From Neckera pumila (lineage: Eukaryota; Streptophyta; Bryopsida; Hypnales; Neckeraceae), in contig OZ018415.1 in the NCBI GenBank assembly GCA_963969595.1, positions 930,001 through 994,000 of the forward strand: a stretch of DNA of 64,000 nt, read 5' to 3'. Of the stretch, positions 1-10,986 are shown one piece after another. How positions within the stretch are numbered: position 1 is the stretch's first letter; every line of letters starts with the position of its first letter. The translations under genes and the position numbers were made by a program. The notes under the pieces were generated by a model, which was given only the letters and a program-made list of their open reading frames with translations, had not been told where the DNA came from and did no database searches.

Positions 1-1000
1 TGAAGATAGAAAAATTGATTAGCTTTGTGGGAATATAATTTTTTCTAAGCGGTGCATGGGAACAAAAGTTATGCTCAAAACAATGGAAAGGCATTACAAG
101 AATTCTGAACCTTGTAAGGGGTTGCAAGTTTTTGATTTTTGGCACCCCCGCAATGCAATTATAGAAAAATAAAAAAATATTTCTTTTTGAAAAAATAAAC
201 ATTAAAAAAATAAAAATCTGACGTGGTGCTGACGTGACACTAGTAGTGCCATGTCAGCACCCAACTTTTTTAAAATAAAAAATAATTTTTTATTTCTATT
301 TTTTTCCCTAATTGCACCTTGGAGTGCAAAACTCGCGACCCCTTCGAGGGCTGAAACTTTTCCTAATGGGGGGAGGGGAGCGACAACAAAAAAAAATTTT
401 AAAATTTATTCTGATTTTTTTTCTTATAGATTATATTTTTGTCCTTGATCCATTTCGTTTGGATTTGTTATGAGAAGGTTATGGACAGTCTTGTTTATGG
501 CAATTAGAGCATCTTTTTGATAATTTATAAGATTCATTTCTGATTGGAAATTTTACAATTTTTCAAAAAAAAGTATTATATAGTTTAGTTTGCAAGCTAG
601 AATAATCTCACCATTGGAATTAGTACATTTTAATTTCATTTTAGAGATATTAATAATTTAGATTTTTCTTCTATCTCGTACCTACTTCTACTTATCAATT
701 CTTTAAAGTATGAACACTTATCAATTCTTTAAAGTATGAAAATTAATTTTTTCTGAAAAAAAGTTCCCTAGACTCTCAACTAAATTCTCAACCATAAAGA
801 TTTAAAGCTCAAAACTTTGTAGTGCAAAAAATGAAAGTTAAAAAGGTTCAAAGTTAAATAATGTAGTCTCACAATGTGCTAAAAAATATTTTTTTTTTCA
901 CTTTAAATGTAGATATCTTGTAATATGTGTGGTCAAAATTTCTGAATTCTTTGATCCTATGGTTAGATGTGTAAAAATAATTGTTTTCAATTTTTTTTAA
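1..1000 (-). repeat. Family A dispersed repeat, reverse copy (A3), interrupted by a G element
   Basis: The segment reads as a diverged reverse complement of the complete family A unit at 13097-13980. Shared blocks include the 'gaagatag...ttagcttt' region near its start, the 'tctcaccattggaattagta' block near 610 and the 'cttctatct...tacttctact' block near 670-690. It is cut by a 277-bp G element at 92-368. The left end lies outside the window, so its terminus cannot be seen. I see no coding potential; the short ORF at 251-448 is part of the inserted element. Confidence 0.6.
92..368. mobile_element. Family G MITE, copy 1
   Basis: The ends are CATTA...TAATG. The right end read inverted (CATTAGGAAAAGTTTCAGCC) matches the termini of the other G copies. 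The centre holds the imperfect palindrome TGCTGACGTG-CACTA / TAGTG-CATGTCAGCA (about 217-247). It lies inside a reverse family A repeat. It has no ORF of its own, so it is non-autonomous. Confidence 0.65.
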
Positions 1001-1284
1001 TCTTTGCTACAGAAATGGCAATTTTGAGTGTTTTTTGGCAAAAAAAAAAGGCCTTATCCTTTAGGGTTTAATTTTTGTTTTATGCCTTGCGGAACAATTT
1101 TGGTTCTTAGAGTTAATGGGAAGATTATGAGCTTAGAGTTCATGGGAAGATTAAGAATAATTTTTGTTTAATTTTTGTTTAATTTTTGTTTTTCACTTTT
1201 TAGGAACAATTTTTGATTCTCAGAGTTCATGAAACAACACACCAACACTTAAAAATGACACTTCATATTTATGCTTTAAAATAT

Positions 1285-2936
1285 TAGTAAGCAGAGAGAA
1301 GTAGAGGATGATTCAAACTATTAAGAGGATGTTTAGAATTTAGTTATGGAAATGAAAAACACCAATCCCAATGGTTGTAATGTTGTAATAAACAATCTAC
1401 ATCATATGATGTTATTTTTTTTTAAAAATCATTGAAAATTCATTTAACGCCTAAAGGACCAAGAAGATCACTTTGGGCATTTTGAGAACTTGGATAGGTT
1501 CTTTCGACTTTATAATTTGGGATTTTTGAATGAAATTTTTAGGATGGATGCTATACAACATAATATACATCATGAAAGTATCCCCCATTGAAACAATATT
1601 GTTTCATAGGTTCCGCAATAGAGTAAAGAAATTTTACTGTTACAATACAAAATCATTATTGCAAGAGTAAAGTTTCTTTACTCTACTGCGGCCCTATAAA
1701 ACAGTATTGCAACAACATTGCCACGATAGGGGGGGTAGTTCCCAATGTATGTGTGGAGCTTTGTTTTCATGTCATTTGGATAGGTATTGCAAAAGTTAGG
1801 AGTTCTTTTTTAATTTCTATGTCAAAACAAGCAACAAAAAATATATTCTAAACAATATAAATTCTTTTTTCAAGATTGTATAGATTGACAACTATTCCAA
1901 AAAATTAGATTCATTCAATTCCAAATAATGAGGTAAAAGTTTTGAAGAGTTTTATTTTGTAGGCAGTGAAGGTTAAAAAAATATATAAATTTGTCTTTCT
2001 CTCAATTTTAAATATTTTCAAATAAAAATAAAAACACAAGATATCATTTATTTATCAAAACATTCTCACTGTTGGGATTAACAATTCTCAAATTCTTCCA
2101 AAAGATTATTAGCATATTAGTTTTGACTTTGATTCAACAACACCTTTGACTTTACAATTTTTTTTAAATGAATATGGAAGTTTTTTGGGTTAAATTTTTT
2201 GCATATGTTTTAAATCAATTTTTCAGCATATTGACTAAAATGCACAAGTTGTAGAACTTATGTATATTTTCTAGAAATGTTGAAAGACAAAACTTCACCT
2301 TTTAGAAGCACTAGAAAAACCTACTTTTTGAAGTTTAGGCACATTAAAGTTGCAATTAGTGGAGAATTGGGGTTATTTGCTCTAAAATTTTAGGACAATA
2401 TCTTTGAATAAGTCAACTAAAAGATTATATGGTTGAATTCGCTAAAAATTAATTATTGACGAAGATTTTAACCTTGCTTTGGAGATGAGTATTTTGAAGC
2501 AATTTTAGATCTCTAAACATGATGTTCCTTTAAAGGTTAAATGAAGGACTTCACAGTTTATTTTAGAATAACAATTCCATAACTATCTCGCACCTGAAAC
2601 TCTTTATAACATTCATCTCATAAATAAAAATGGAATGATTTGAAGCTTTCCATGTATATATAAGTCTAAAAATCAATTTCGAATTTTTGCTCTAAAAAAA
2701 GTGATTATTAAAATCTGCTCAGGCTGCCCAAGTTGAGAGAAAAACTACATATTGTACAATAATTTCTTAACCATGTTGTCAAAAGAATAAAAAATGTTGG
2801 GCCTTAAAGCTACTTCCTGACCATGTGTTGTGTAAAAATTGCAAAGAAAAAAAATTAAAATTCTACTTATAATGAACTACCCAAAATCATTATGTTGCCT
2901 AAAATCGCAATTTGGTCCTTTAGAGATTATCCCTTA
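1285..2936 (+). repeat. Family F dispersed repeat (F4), split by element J1
   Basis: The left part (1285-1447) and right part (2541-2936) together align with the continuous F copies at 3759-4949 and 33600-34409. Shared landmarks are 'ggttgtaatgttgtaataaa' on the left and 'gaatgatt.gaagctttcc' on the right. The two halves are separated by 1.1 kb of unrelated sequence (J1) inserted at a TTAA. No gene is seen. Confidence 0.65.
1444..2540 (+). mobile_element. Element J1, TTAA-flanked insertion
   Basis: TTAA stands at 1444-1447 and again at 2537-2540. The termini inside it are CGCCTAAAGGACC on the left and, inverted, CCTTTAAAGGAACATC on the right. The insertion interrupts repeat F4; the equivalent positions of F1 (4550-4553) and F2 (34111-34114) carry one TTAA and no insert. 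A diverged reverse copy lies at about 15031-15881. It has no long ORF, so it looks non-autonomous. Confidence 0.7.
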
Positions 2937-3029
2937 AAGTCCTAATAAAAATATCCTCATGGGACTCTTAAAGATTTGGGCAAATATCTATGACCTCAAT
3001 TTTGGCAAGATTTTTTGAAATTTTTTTCT

Positions 3030-3470
3030 AAATATATAAAAAACTAAGAAGCTTTATGGGAATATATTTTTATTTTATTTTATGCCGGGAAAAAAATGTT
3101 ATAATTATGCCACAAAATAGGAGAAGATGAAGAACAAAAAAAAACAAAAAAATTTGGAATAATTATCTACAAAATTAATTTCTTTTAGATTATATTTTTG
3201 TCTATTTGAAAAGATTTGCTTCATTCCATTTAGATACGTGGTGTGAAAATTATGAAGCTTCTTATTTTGTGGACAATGCTAGTAAATTCTTGACAAAATA
3301 GAACATATTGGACTCATTCATGGACTTAATTTTAACAATTTAAAAAAAAGAAAGTTGCACATGGTTTTGTTTTCTTTCTAGAATAAACTCACCATTGGAA
3401 TTAATGTGTTTTAATTCCATCTTAGAGCTATTAACATTTAGTTTTTCCTTCTATTTTTGTCCTTATTTGA
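3030..3470 (-). repeat. Family A dispersed repeat, partial reverse copy (A4)
   Basis: It shares with other reverse A copies the 'aagctttatgggaatata' block near 3050 and the 'ctcaccattggaattaatg' block near 3390. The ends are decayed and I cannot place termini. The next 250 bases (3480-3740) resemble the forward left half of family A. Confidence 0.5.
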
Positions 3471-3758
3471 AGAATGTCAGACCCCTAGCTTGTAAGGTTG
3501 CCCATGTTTATAAAGCCATTTTTTTGTCACAAAAACACGCTCAATAGTGCCAATTCTATTGCAAAATGCAAAATTCTTAAAAAAATTTGTTCTTTTTAGA
3601 TTTTTCAACTGTACGATCTTACACCAGAGTAGTATGAAAATATCTGGAAGAAATTTCAATAACTATGATTGTATCAAATCACATGACATAAGCATTTAAA
3701 GTGAACAAAACAAGTTTTTTTACTCTTTAGCCTGATTAGATTATGAAGCTTCGAATCT

Positions 3759-4949
3759 TTAACCCCTAAATGTATTCACAAATGTATTTGACTATGTTTT
3801 CACCAAAAAAGCTCCAAAATTGCCATTTCTAATACAAGTACCAAATTTTAGAAAAAAATCATTTTTGGACACATATAACTATAAGATCTTGTAGTGCACT
3901 GGTTTGAGAAGATGTGGAAAAAATTTCAAAATTTTCCACCGTGCAGATTGCAAGATATTAGTGTTCGAATTGAAAAAAATCCTTTTTTTGTCCCTATGAA
4001 AATTTGCGCAGCTGCAGTTCACATGGTCATATTTGTATGAAAAAATGTGCAAAATGGTGGTTATTCTTTGGATTCATTTTTGAAGTCAACTTGGCTATAT
4101 GCTTGAAAACATTAGAAGACATTTGAGGCCTCTAGAAGACCGTTTCAGGCCCGTTTCCAATGCTGTCCTGTGAACAGCTAATACGGGCTGTCATAAAAAA
4201 AAATTCTCAAATATCATCCTAAGCAATTTTATTTTTTTCAAAAATGACGTGGCACAGTCGCGACCACATCAGCCAGTAGTTATCCTACATTCCTGCAATC
4301 TGGAAATGCGGGATAACTTGCAGTTTTCTAGAGGCCTCAAATGTCATCTATTGAATTTTAGATCATTTGGAATTGTATAACATATAGGAAAAAAATAGTA
4401 AGTAGAGAGAAGTAGAGAATGATTCAAAATACAAAATTGTTAAGAATTTGATTATGGAATTGAAAAATGTCAATCCTAATGGTTGTAATGTTGTAATAAA
4501 CAATCTACACCCAATGGGTTTTTTTTCTTCAAAAGTATTGAAAATTGAATTAAGTAAAGGACTTCAAAGTTTATTTTGGTATAGAGATTCCATAACTACC
4601 CGCAAACTAAAACTCCTCATAATTTTCATCTCATTAATCAAAATGGAATGATTCAAAGCTTTCCATGTATATATAAATCTAAAGAACCAATTTCGAATTT
4701 TTATTTTTTGAAAAAGTGTTTTTTTAAGAATTTTTTGAGCTATCTGTCGAGCACTGAAAATCACATATTATATAATAACTTTTTAACTAGGTAATCAAAA
4801 GTTATGAAAATTGTTGGGCCTTAAAGCTGCTCCTTGGAAAAACATTGTGTGAAAATTTCAAAGAAAAAAAATAAAAACTCCATTCATAGTGAGTTGCCCA
4901 AAATCGTTATGTTGCCAAAAAAACGGTGTTTGGGGGGGTAGATGTTAAT
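3759..4949 (+). mobile_element. Family F element (F1), TTAA-CCCCTAAA left end
   Basis: The left end is TTAA (3759-3762) followed by CCCCTAAATG. The body matches F2 at 33600-34409 through long stretches. The right end is poorly preserved; a TTAA occurs at about 4946 but the usual CCTTTAGGGG before it is degraded to a G run. It contains a G element at 4110-4353 that is absent from F2. Its small ORFs are not conserved between copies. Confidence 0.6.
4110..4353. mobile_element. Family G MITE, copy inserted in F1
   Basis: Perfect 20-bp inverted repeats, GACATTTGAGGCCTCTAGAA at 4118-4137 and its complement at 4326-4345, sit inside near-terminal CATTAG...CTATTG. The core contains GACGTGGCAC and CCACATCAG halves (about 4244-4275). 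Copy F2 shows the empty site as 'cttgaaaaatttcag'; the filled site reads cttgaaaa-element-aattttag, which fits a target duplication of about 2 bp (AA). Confidence 0.7.
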
Positions 4950-5330
4950 TTTTAACTTAAATTTGAGCGTGTAAGTGTGGCCATGTTGTAAGGGTTAAAG
5001 AGATATTGTCCTAAAGTGGTTTGTACATACGCTCATCCATCACACAACACCAAAAATACATTCTGCACACTTGTCACACTTTCATTGACTGTCATTGCAC
5101 TTTCATTGCACACATGTCATCTTTTAGGGGGATGCCAGTTTCCACTAAACCTCAGCATATCCCAGTACATGCAGGCTTTTGTGTCGGTTGCTTGATTCAT
5201 AATCCACAGCATCTTTCATCCACACCAACCGAACGACGAATGGATGAAAATCATTCATTGTCAATGTCATCAGTCCAATCCAGTACGCTCTTGCCTGGCT
5301 AGAGTGCCACCCTGGACCCTTCCGTAACTG

Positions 5331-5388
5331 ACGTGGAAGCGCAGGGCACCGTCTGAGCTGGCGCTCGGCCCTCCACTTGACACGTGTC
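5331..5388 (+). promoter_or_regulatory. Paired ACGT (ABRE/G-box-like) elements
   Basis: TGACGTGG at 5329-5336 and GACACGTGTC at 5379-5388 lie about 50 bp apart, 70-130 bp upstream of a TATA-like motif of the coiled-coil gene. CACGTG is a G-box and ACGTGTC/ACGTGG are ABRE cores bound by bZIP factors in plants. Paired ABREs are typical of ABA- and desiccation-responsive promoters. Function here is inferred from motif and position only. Confidence 0.45.
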
Positions 5389-5456
5389 TGCCTGCCTAAA
5401 CCGCTGGCGGACTCCACAATCAACACCACAGGGGCGATGGATCAGCAGCGCTGCGC

Positions 5457-5462
5457 TATAAG
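5457..5462 (+). promoter_or_regulatory. TATA-like box of the coiled-coil gene
   Basis: The motif TATAAG lies within 'gctgcgctataagcaag', 188 bp before the start codon at 5645. Placed here, transcription would begin near 5490 and give a 5' leader of about 155 nt that contains the GA tract. Confidence 0.4.
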
Positions 5463-5543
5463 CAAGCTCCATAGCGAAGATGCTCTTCATTCAATTCGCT
5501 GAACTGAAGTTAGAACCGGGCTCCACATCGATAGAGATTGCTC

Positions 5544-5566
5544 GAGAGAGAGAGAGAGAGAGAGAG
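5544..5566 (+). repeat. GA dinucleotide tract in the 5' leader
   Basis: An uninterrupted (GA)n of about 11 units lies about 80 bp before the ATG. GA/CT microsatellites near start sites are common in plant 5' leaders and can bind BBR/BPC-type GAGA factors. Whether this one acts is not known. Confidence 0.7.
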
Positions 5567-5644
5567 TCATTGTTGTGAGATCGGAGCGCGCCTACACTCA
5601 GTAGCTTGTTTTGGTTGTCTGAGATCAGTTTTTGATTGGAAGAG

Positions 5645-7859
5645 ATGTCGACCATGGAGTCGGAGAAGAACGCGGATGCTGTGAACTTCGCCAAGCAGAA
5701 AATGGAGTCGCAGGCCAAGGAGACGCAGGATAAATTGGGAGGATCGGAGAACAGCTCGGTTGTTACGTCACAGGTGGTGGTGCCGTCGGAAGTTGGGAAG
5801 AAGGCGGAAGAGGTTAGTTGAATTTTATTGCTTTTCTCTCACGAGTCTGTTGAAGTGATATGTCTGAGTTTTGATTTGTATCAGTGCTTTGATTTGTTGC
5901 TAATGAAGTAGAAGCTATGTTAAGGATTATTTTCTGATTTTTTATAGTTTCTAATCATCTGCATTTGAACTAATCTTGTTTCATTTGTAGAGGTTGGATT
6001 TAGGAATTGAAGAGCTATTATAAGCCGACTGTATAAGTAGTGTTTTCTTTGTTTTTTGAAGTCCTGTATCTGAATCTCACCGAAGTGTTTACTTCGCCTG
6101 CCCAGTGAGTTAGAAGATATGTTAGTGGTTTCTGATTCTTGGTAGATTACAGTTGTAGTAATCTTTTTCTATTCGTAGAGATTGGAATTTCGAATCACTG
6201 AGCTCCATTTGAAGTTCTATTGTTTAGCCTTGCCTAAGCGATTGCGTGCGGTGGTCATTGAAACAGAAAATCGCATCGTTAGAGTCTGAAAATGAGAAAC
6301 TTAAGAAATCGCTCGATGACTGCGAGCAAGCCCTCACCATGGCTAACAGCGAAACGGAAAAGTCGAACAAAGTAGCCCGCGAGGCGAAGGGGAAGATTGC
6401 TGAGCTGGAGGCTCGTGTCAAGGATCTGGAGGGAGAGGTTCAAGGTGCCGGTTCAAAGGCTGCAGAGCTGGAGTTGAAATTGAAGGAGGCGGACGAGAAG
6501 TATGTGGAAGCTGAGAAAAAGATGAAAGATTTCCAATCTAAGCTTGCACACGTCGAGCAGACGAATACGAAATTTGAGAAGGATTTGGAAGGTGTGCACG
6601 CGGGCGTGCAGGATAGAGAGATGAAACTTGAAGATCTGAATCAGCAGCTAGCTGAGAAGGATGAAGTCCTCCAGAAGAAGGAAGCAAAGATTGGCGACCT
6701 TTCCGGGAAGGTAAAAATCTCGTATTGTTCTGTTATTTATGCGGTGTCCAAAGATTTCTGCCCATTAAAATTTATTGCTTAGCATACGATCGTCATGTGT
6801 ATTGTTTAGTATCTGACAGTTTTCGTACTCTTGTAGGCTGATCACTTCAAATCACGGGCAATTCCAGCAGAGGAGAAAGCCTCTGAGCTTGACTCTAAAG
6901 CGGGCGACCTTAAATCTAAGGCCGAAGGCGCGGAGTCGAAGTTGACAGAGGTCGGTGATGCTAAGGACAAGTCTGCGGCCTCTGTTGACGAGTACAAGGA
7001 GGAGCTGAAGAAATCTGTTGAACGCTCTAACCTGTTGGCTGATGCGCTTGCTAACGAGAAGAAGAAGACGAGCGCTCTGAAATCCGACGTTGAAGAGTTG
7101 AAGAAGAAGTATGATGCTAATGCAGGTCACGGACGTGTTTTGGCCGAGCGCATTGCTGAGCTTGAGAAAGCAATCGGCGCCACTGAGGAGAAAGCCGGCG
7201 ATATTGAGACCGATAAGAAGGCGTTGGAAGGAGAGAAGGATGCTGCAAGCGAGGAGGCTACAACAGTCAAGCAGGAGAAAGGCGGGCTGCTGGACAGTAT
7301 TGGCGGCCTGAAGAGCAAGATGGCCGGAGCATTTTCTAAAGCTGAGGAGAAGGAAGGTTATGCAAAGGATAAGGCTGCTGAGGCTGCCAAGAAGGGAGAC
7401 AAGCTTGGCAATGTCGAATCAAACCTTGATTCGGAGGCAGATAAGGCCAAAGAGAAAGAGGCTGCTCTCTCCGCGAAGGATGAAGATTTAAACAGTCACG
7501 CTGATCGTCTGACAGAAGTGAGCACCAAGTTGAAAAACTTGCGCATGGAGCGCGACGAGGCTGTTCGAAAAGCTGAGGGCGGTGATGACAAGGTGAAGGA
7601 CCTGGAGAGCAGAATTTCGGAGTTAGAGGAGGAAGTCGACGAACTGCGCAAGAGAAATAAAGACCTTGAAAATCAGCTTGAAAAAGTAGGTGTGCAAGTG
7701 GAAGAGCACAAGACTGCCATCAAGGGCCGTCAGAAAGCAGCCGTCCAGAAAGCTGATAAGGCAGCCAAGTTGCAGGAGGAAGTGAAGGAGACCGAGCAGG
7801 ACCTCAGCAAAGATGACAAGGTCTTTACGAAAGATGTTACTTCCACCACTGAGACTTAA
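5645..7859 (+). CDS. Long coiled-coil protein, 544 aa, three exons
   Basis: The exons are 5645-5812, 6267-6710 and 6837-7859, all joined in phase 0. Donors are GAG|GTTAGT and AAG|GTAAAA; acceptors are ACAG|AAAATC and GTAG|GCTGAT. The start is ATG at 5645; an in-frame upstream TTG is not a credible start. The protein is very rich in Lys, Glu, Ala and Asp, with almost no aromatic residues. Long heptad-like runs occupy residues 60-200 and roughly 430-530 (for example ESRISELEEEVDELRKRNKD). The middle part (about 330-370, GLKSKMAGAFSKAEEKEGYA) is more Ala/Gly/Lys-rich and resembles LEA-type repeats. I see no signal peptide, membrane segment or catalytic motif. It looks like a tropomyosin-like filament or scaffold protein. 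I do not recognise the family. The 5' region carries paired ACGT elements and a GA tract. Exon 2's acceptor has a weak pyrimidine tract, so that boundary is the least sure. Confidence 0.8.
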
Positions 7860-8352
7860 ATTCTCGATGAAAACACATAATTTCCAAGGTTTTTTCGCTG
7901 CTGCACTAATTTATTGGACCAGATGCTGTCTATGTTAGTGTAAATGACTTTTCGTACATAGTCGGTACTTTTGCTAGGTACTTTATAGGCTGCAGGCTAT
8001 AGTCTTGTACTATTACTTCGGTTCAGATAGGGTATACAGAATTGGTAAATATGTTGGTGAACGCAAGTCCCTACGGCGAAATGCTGAGACTTGTGAAGGG
8101 TGGTAGTTGTTGAGTTTATTATCATGCTGTACACTTCGAGTACTTTTAATTCAGTTGTTACACCAAGAAGTTGTACGCTCTGGTGTTTTTTGAATTTGAG
8201 AGTAAACATTGGGCATAACGTTGATGAGAATTCTGAATATTGATTAGAAGAAATAATCCGGAATGATGAAAAATTCTGCGCGATTGGAATAGGCTGTGAC
8301 TAATCTCTAGTTTCTGAATATTAAATCTTCAATGTGCCACATATATTAACGT
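7860..8352 (+). other. 3' flank of the coiled-coil gene
   Basis: This is probably 3' untranslated and downstream sequence. 'aataat' at about 8252 could serve as a poly(A) signal. I see no gene. Confidence 0.4.
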
Positions 8353-9094
8353 TTAACCCCTAAATGACGGACCTATGAGCATTGATTTCAAACTTCACTG
8401 TGCATCACTCAATTTGCTACCATTTTGCAACTAGACATGTATGAAAAATTTTATTTTTATTTTTCAGAGATGAAAATACACGTCTTCTTTACTTCAGAAA
8501 AAGTTTAGATATTTTTGTGAAAAATTATTTTTTTTAAGAGTTTTTGAAGAAAAAGTGAAGAAAAATCATATTAAATAGAAAAATATTTCAAAAAATCTGA
8601 AAATTTCACCATAAGCGTATATCACAATGACAAACATCATGGTGTAAACTCAATTTCCGTGTCATTCTATAATGAGAAAATAATAGACATTGAAAATACA
8701 TCCAATGTTCAAATTGCAATAAGATATGTAATATTAGCATTTTTTTCAAAATTCAAATTGAATTAGAAACTAGAGTAGATGACCTTCATTTTGTCAGTTT
8801 GACTCAAATTCAAAAAATATCATTTTTGTGGAGAAATTTCAGATTTAAAGCAAGGAGCAACAACTTCCCAAAATACTCTAAAATAGCATATTTTGTGATC
8901 CGTTTTTTTTAATAGCTTCTCATTTCCGTGAAGACAAACTTTGGAAAGAGTACAAACTCAATTGGATATTCTTCATAACCTCATGTGAAAGGTCAGCAAG
9001 GAAAAGGAGGATGAAAAATGCTTTTGAACTCTCTTGGCTCAACAGTATTGTCATCAAAACCCACGGAATGGCATCCGCGGTGATCCAGGGTTAA
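8353..9094 (+). mobile_element. Family B TTAA-bounded element, copy B1
   Basis: It runs from TTAA at 8353-8356, followed by CCCCTAAATGACGG, to ...GATCCAGGG and TTAA at 9091-9094. It is strongly similar in both halves to B2 at 9523-10023, which lacks about 240 bp from the middle. Both share the left block 'catcactcaatttg.tacca' and the right block 'ccacggaatggc'. It has no ORF of useful length. Confidence 0.65.
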
Positions 9095-9314
9095 CCCTTA
9101 AACGACGAGGAGGCCATTTTGTGGCCGATGAATGACAGAGAATCAAACTGTACAGGACAGAAATGCAATCATTCATCCTCAGAATTTGTTGTGAAAAGGA
9201 CAGATCTTCTACAGTAGCTTGACTTCCAATAGATACTTTTGTAATGTAGATGATGTCACACGGTAATGAAAAAGGATGGTTTTTAGGGTCACCACTTCGT
9301 CGTTTAAGGGTTAA
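9091..9314. mobile_element. Family C TTAA-bounded MITE, copy C1
   Basis: A 224-bp element has perfect 18-bp inverted ends, TTAACCCTTAAACGACGA at 9091-9108 and its complement at 9297-9314. It starts at the very TTAA that ends B1, so it is inserted at the edge of B1. Diverged copies are at 10567-10798 and, reversed, at 59928-60157. It is too short to encode a transposase; the minus-strand ORF across it is a by-product. Confidence 0.8.
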
Positions 9315-9522
9315 ACTGATATCCCCACATTCTGAAGTATTAAGAATATAACCTATGATTTGTGAACATTGCAAATCTGATACTGTTAAAAGTACACGCA
9401 GCGTTCCTGAGGAGAATCGACTTCAACATTTGCAACTAAGGGAATCACTCCTAAAATCGACTCTTGAAAACCGACGGAAGGGAAACTGGTCACTCAGGGA
9501 TAGTAACCCAAAATGGTGAGCA

Positions 9523-10023
9523 TTAACCCCTAAACGACAGATCCATGTCCATTGGTTTCAAATCTCATTGTTCATCACTCAGTTTGTTGCCATTTTGCAA
9601 CTAGATATGTATGGATATTTTTATATTTATTTTTCAGAGATTGAAATACATGTCTTTTGTACTTCACAAAAAGTTTAGATTTTTTTGTGAAAAATTGTTT
9701 TTTTTGAGATTTTTTGATGAAAAAGTGTAGAAAAATTACTTCAAATACAACATTATTTCAAAAAATCTGAAAATTTCATCATGTTTGTATATTATAGTGA
9801 CAAACATCACTGTAATAGCATATTTTGTGATCCGTTTTTTTTAAGAACTTTTTCTTTTATGTGAGGACAAACACAGACAAGACTACAAATTCAATTGGAT
9901 ACTCTATGGAACCCAATATGAAAAGTCAACAAGGAAAAGGAAAAAAGTGCTTTTGAGGTCTTTCCATCTCACATTATTGTCATCGGAATGCCACGGAATG
10001 GCGCTAGTGCGCTCCAGGGTTAA
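9523..10023 (+). mobile_element. Family B element, copy B2
   Basis: It starts TTAA-CCCCTAAACGACAG (9523) and ends GCTCCAGGG-TTAA (to 10023). Compared with B1 it lacks an internal segment of about 240 bp, as expected of internally deleted non-autonomous copies. Its right edge abuts the 21-bp-TIR element at 10021-10429. Confidence 0.65.
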
Positions 10024-10429
10024 GGTAGAAGCACCTAAATGCGGTACTTTCAAGATGTGCGAATCTTGAGGATAGTTGTTGAATAAAATGATATGTGCAA
10101 ATCAACAAAATTGATTTCATATTTTTTCGAGCTTGTATGAATATAATACAAATTTTTGAAAACAATTGTGTAGATGCACCTACTATGGACACTAGACCAA
10201 CACCAAAGTAGGCACGAAAATATCCAAAAGTGACACATTGTAAGCATCGATCACATACATGTGATTGACCAACGTAAGAATCTCCCTCATGACAATGATA
10301 TAGTCTTGGAACCCTTCTTGTCTACTTTGGGTTTCCAGTTGTCCACTTCTGGTCCACTTGCGCTTGGATTTAGGTTCTTTTCTAGATGTCCATAAACAAC
10401 TCCTGTTACATTTAGGTGCTTCTACCTTA
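10021..10429. mobile_element. 409-bp element with perfect 21-bp inverted repeats
   Basis: The 5' arm at 10021-10041 reads TAAGGTAGAAGCACCTAAAT plus G, and its exact complement lies at 10409-10429. If TA is the target duplication, the TIR proper starts AGGTAGAAGC, which would fit a Tc1/mariner (Stowaway-like) MITE. It abuts the right end of B2. Short minus-strand ORFs inside show no recognisable domain. Confidence 0.7.
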
Positions 10430-10566
10430 GTAGGACAAATGTAAGGTGGAGTTGGAGGCCATTTGGGTAGTGAATGGATCTATTTATAATACTATGGAGG
10501 TTACTTACAAGTGGTCGGTTTTCATTTCTTCTGTATGACATGTTTTGATACTGCAGGTGTCATTTC

Positions 10567-10798
10567 TTAACACTAAAAGGGTACTGTGGTCGTTTTTTTG
10601 GCCGATGAATGACACTCAAACAATCTTCTATGTAGGACAGAAGTGCAATTATTCACGTTTGGAATTTTGTGCAAAAAGGGGAGGGCTTGTACAAAAGTTT
10701 GACTTTCAATGAGCACCTTTGGATTATTTAAACCACTAATTTATATGGTACCAAAAGGAATGATTTCCATGGTCACAAGCCCATCCTTTAAGGATTAA
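10567..10798 (+). mobile_element. Family C MITE, copy C2 (decayed)
   Basis: TTAA stands at 10567-10570 and 10795-10798. The interior shares with C1 'ggccgatgaatgaca', 'aggacagaa.tgcaat' and the 'ttgactt.caat' block in the same order. Its terminal repeats have diverged (CACTAAAAGG and, inverted, TCCTTAAAGG). Confidence 0.65.
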
Positions 10799-10986
10799 TG
10801 TGCATCATATGGATTTTGGCATTACCTAAATGACACTTTTAGCCTCCTACACTTTACATATTTGAAAATTTAAATCTTTAGTATATGCATCCACAATTAA
10901 CACTTGAATAGTTTACATGTTGTAATTTATAATACATATTTTATGGGCTTTTGACATATAAATGGTATACATTTTTTTTCACAATC

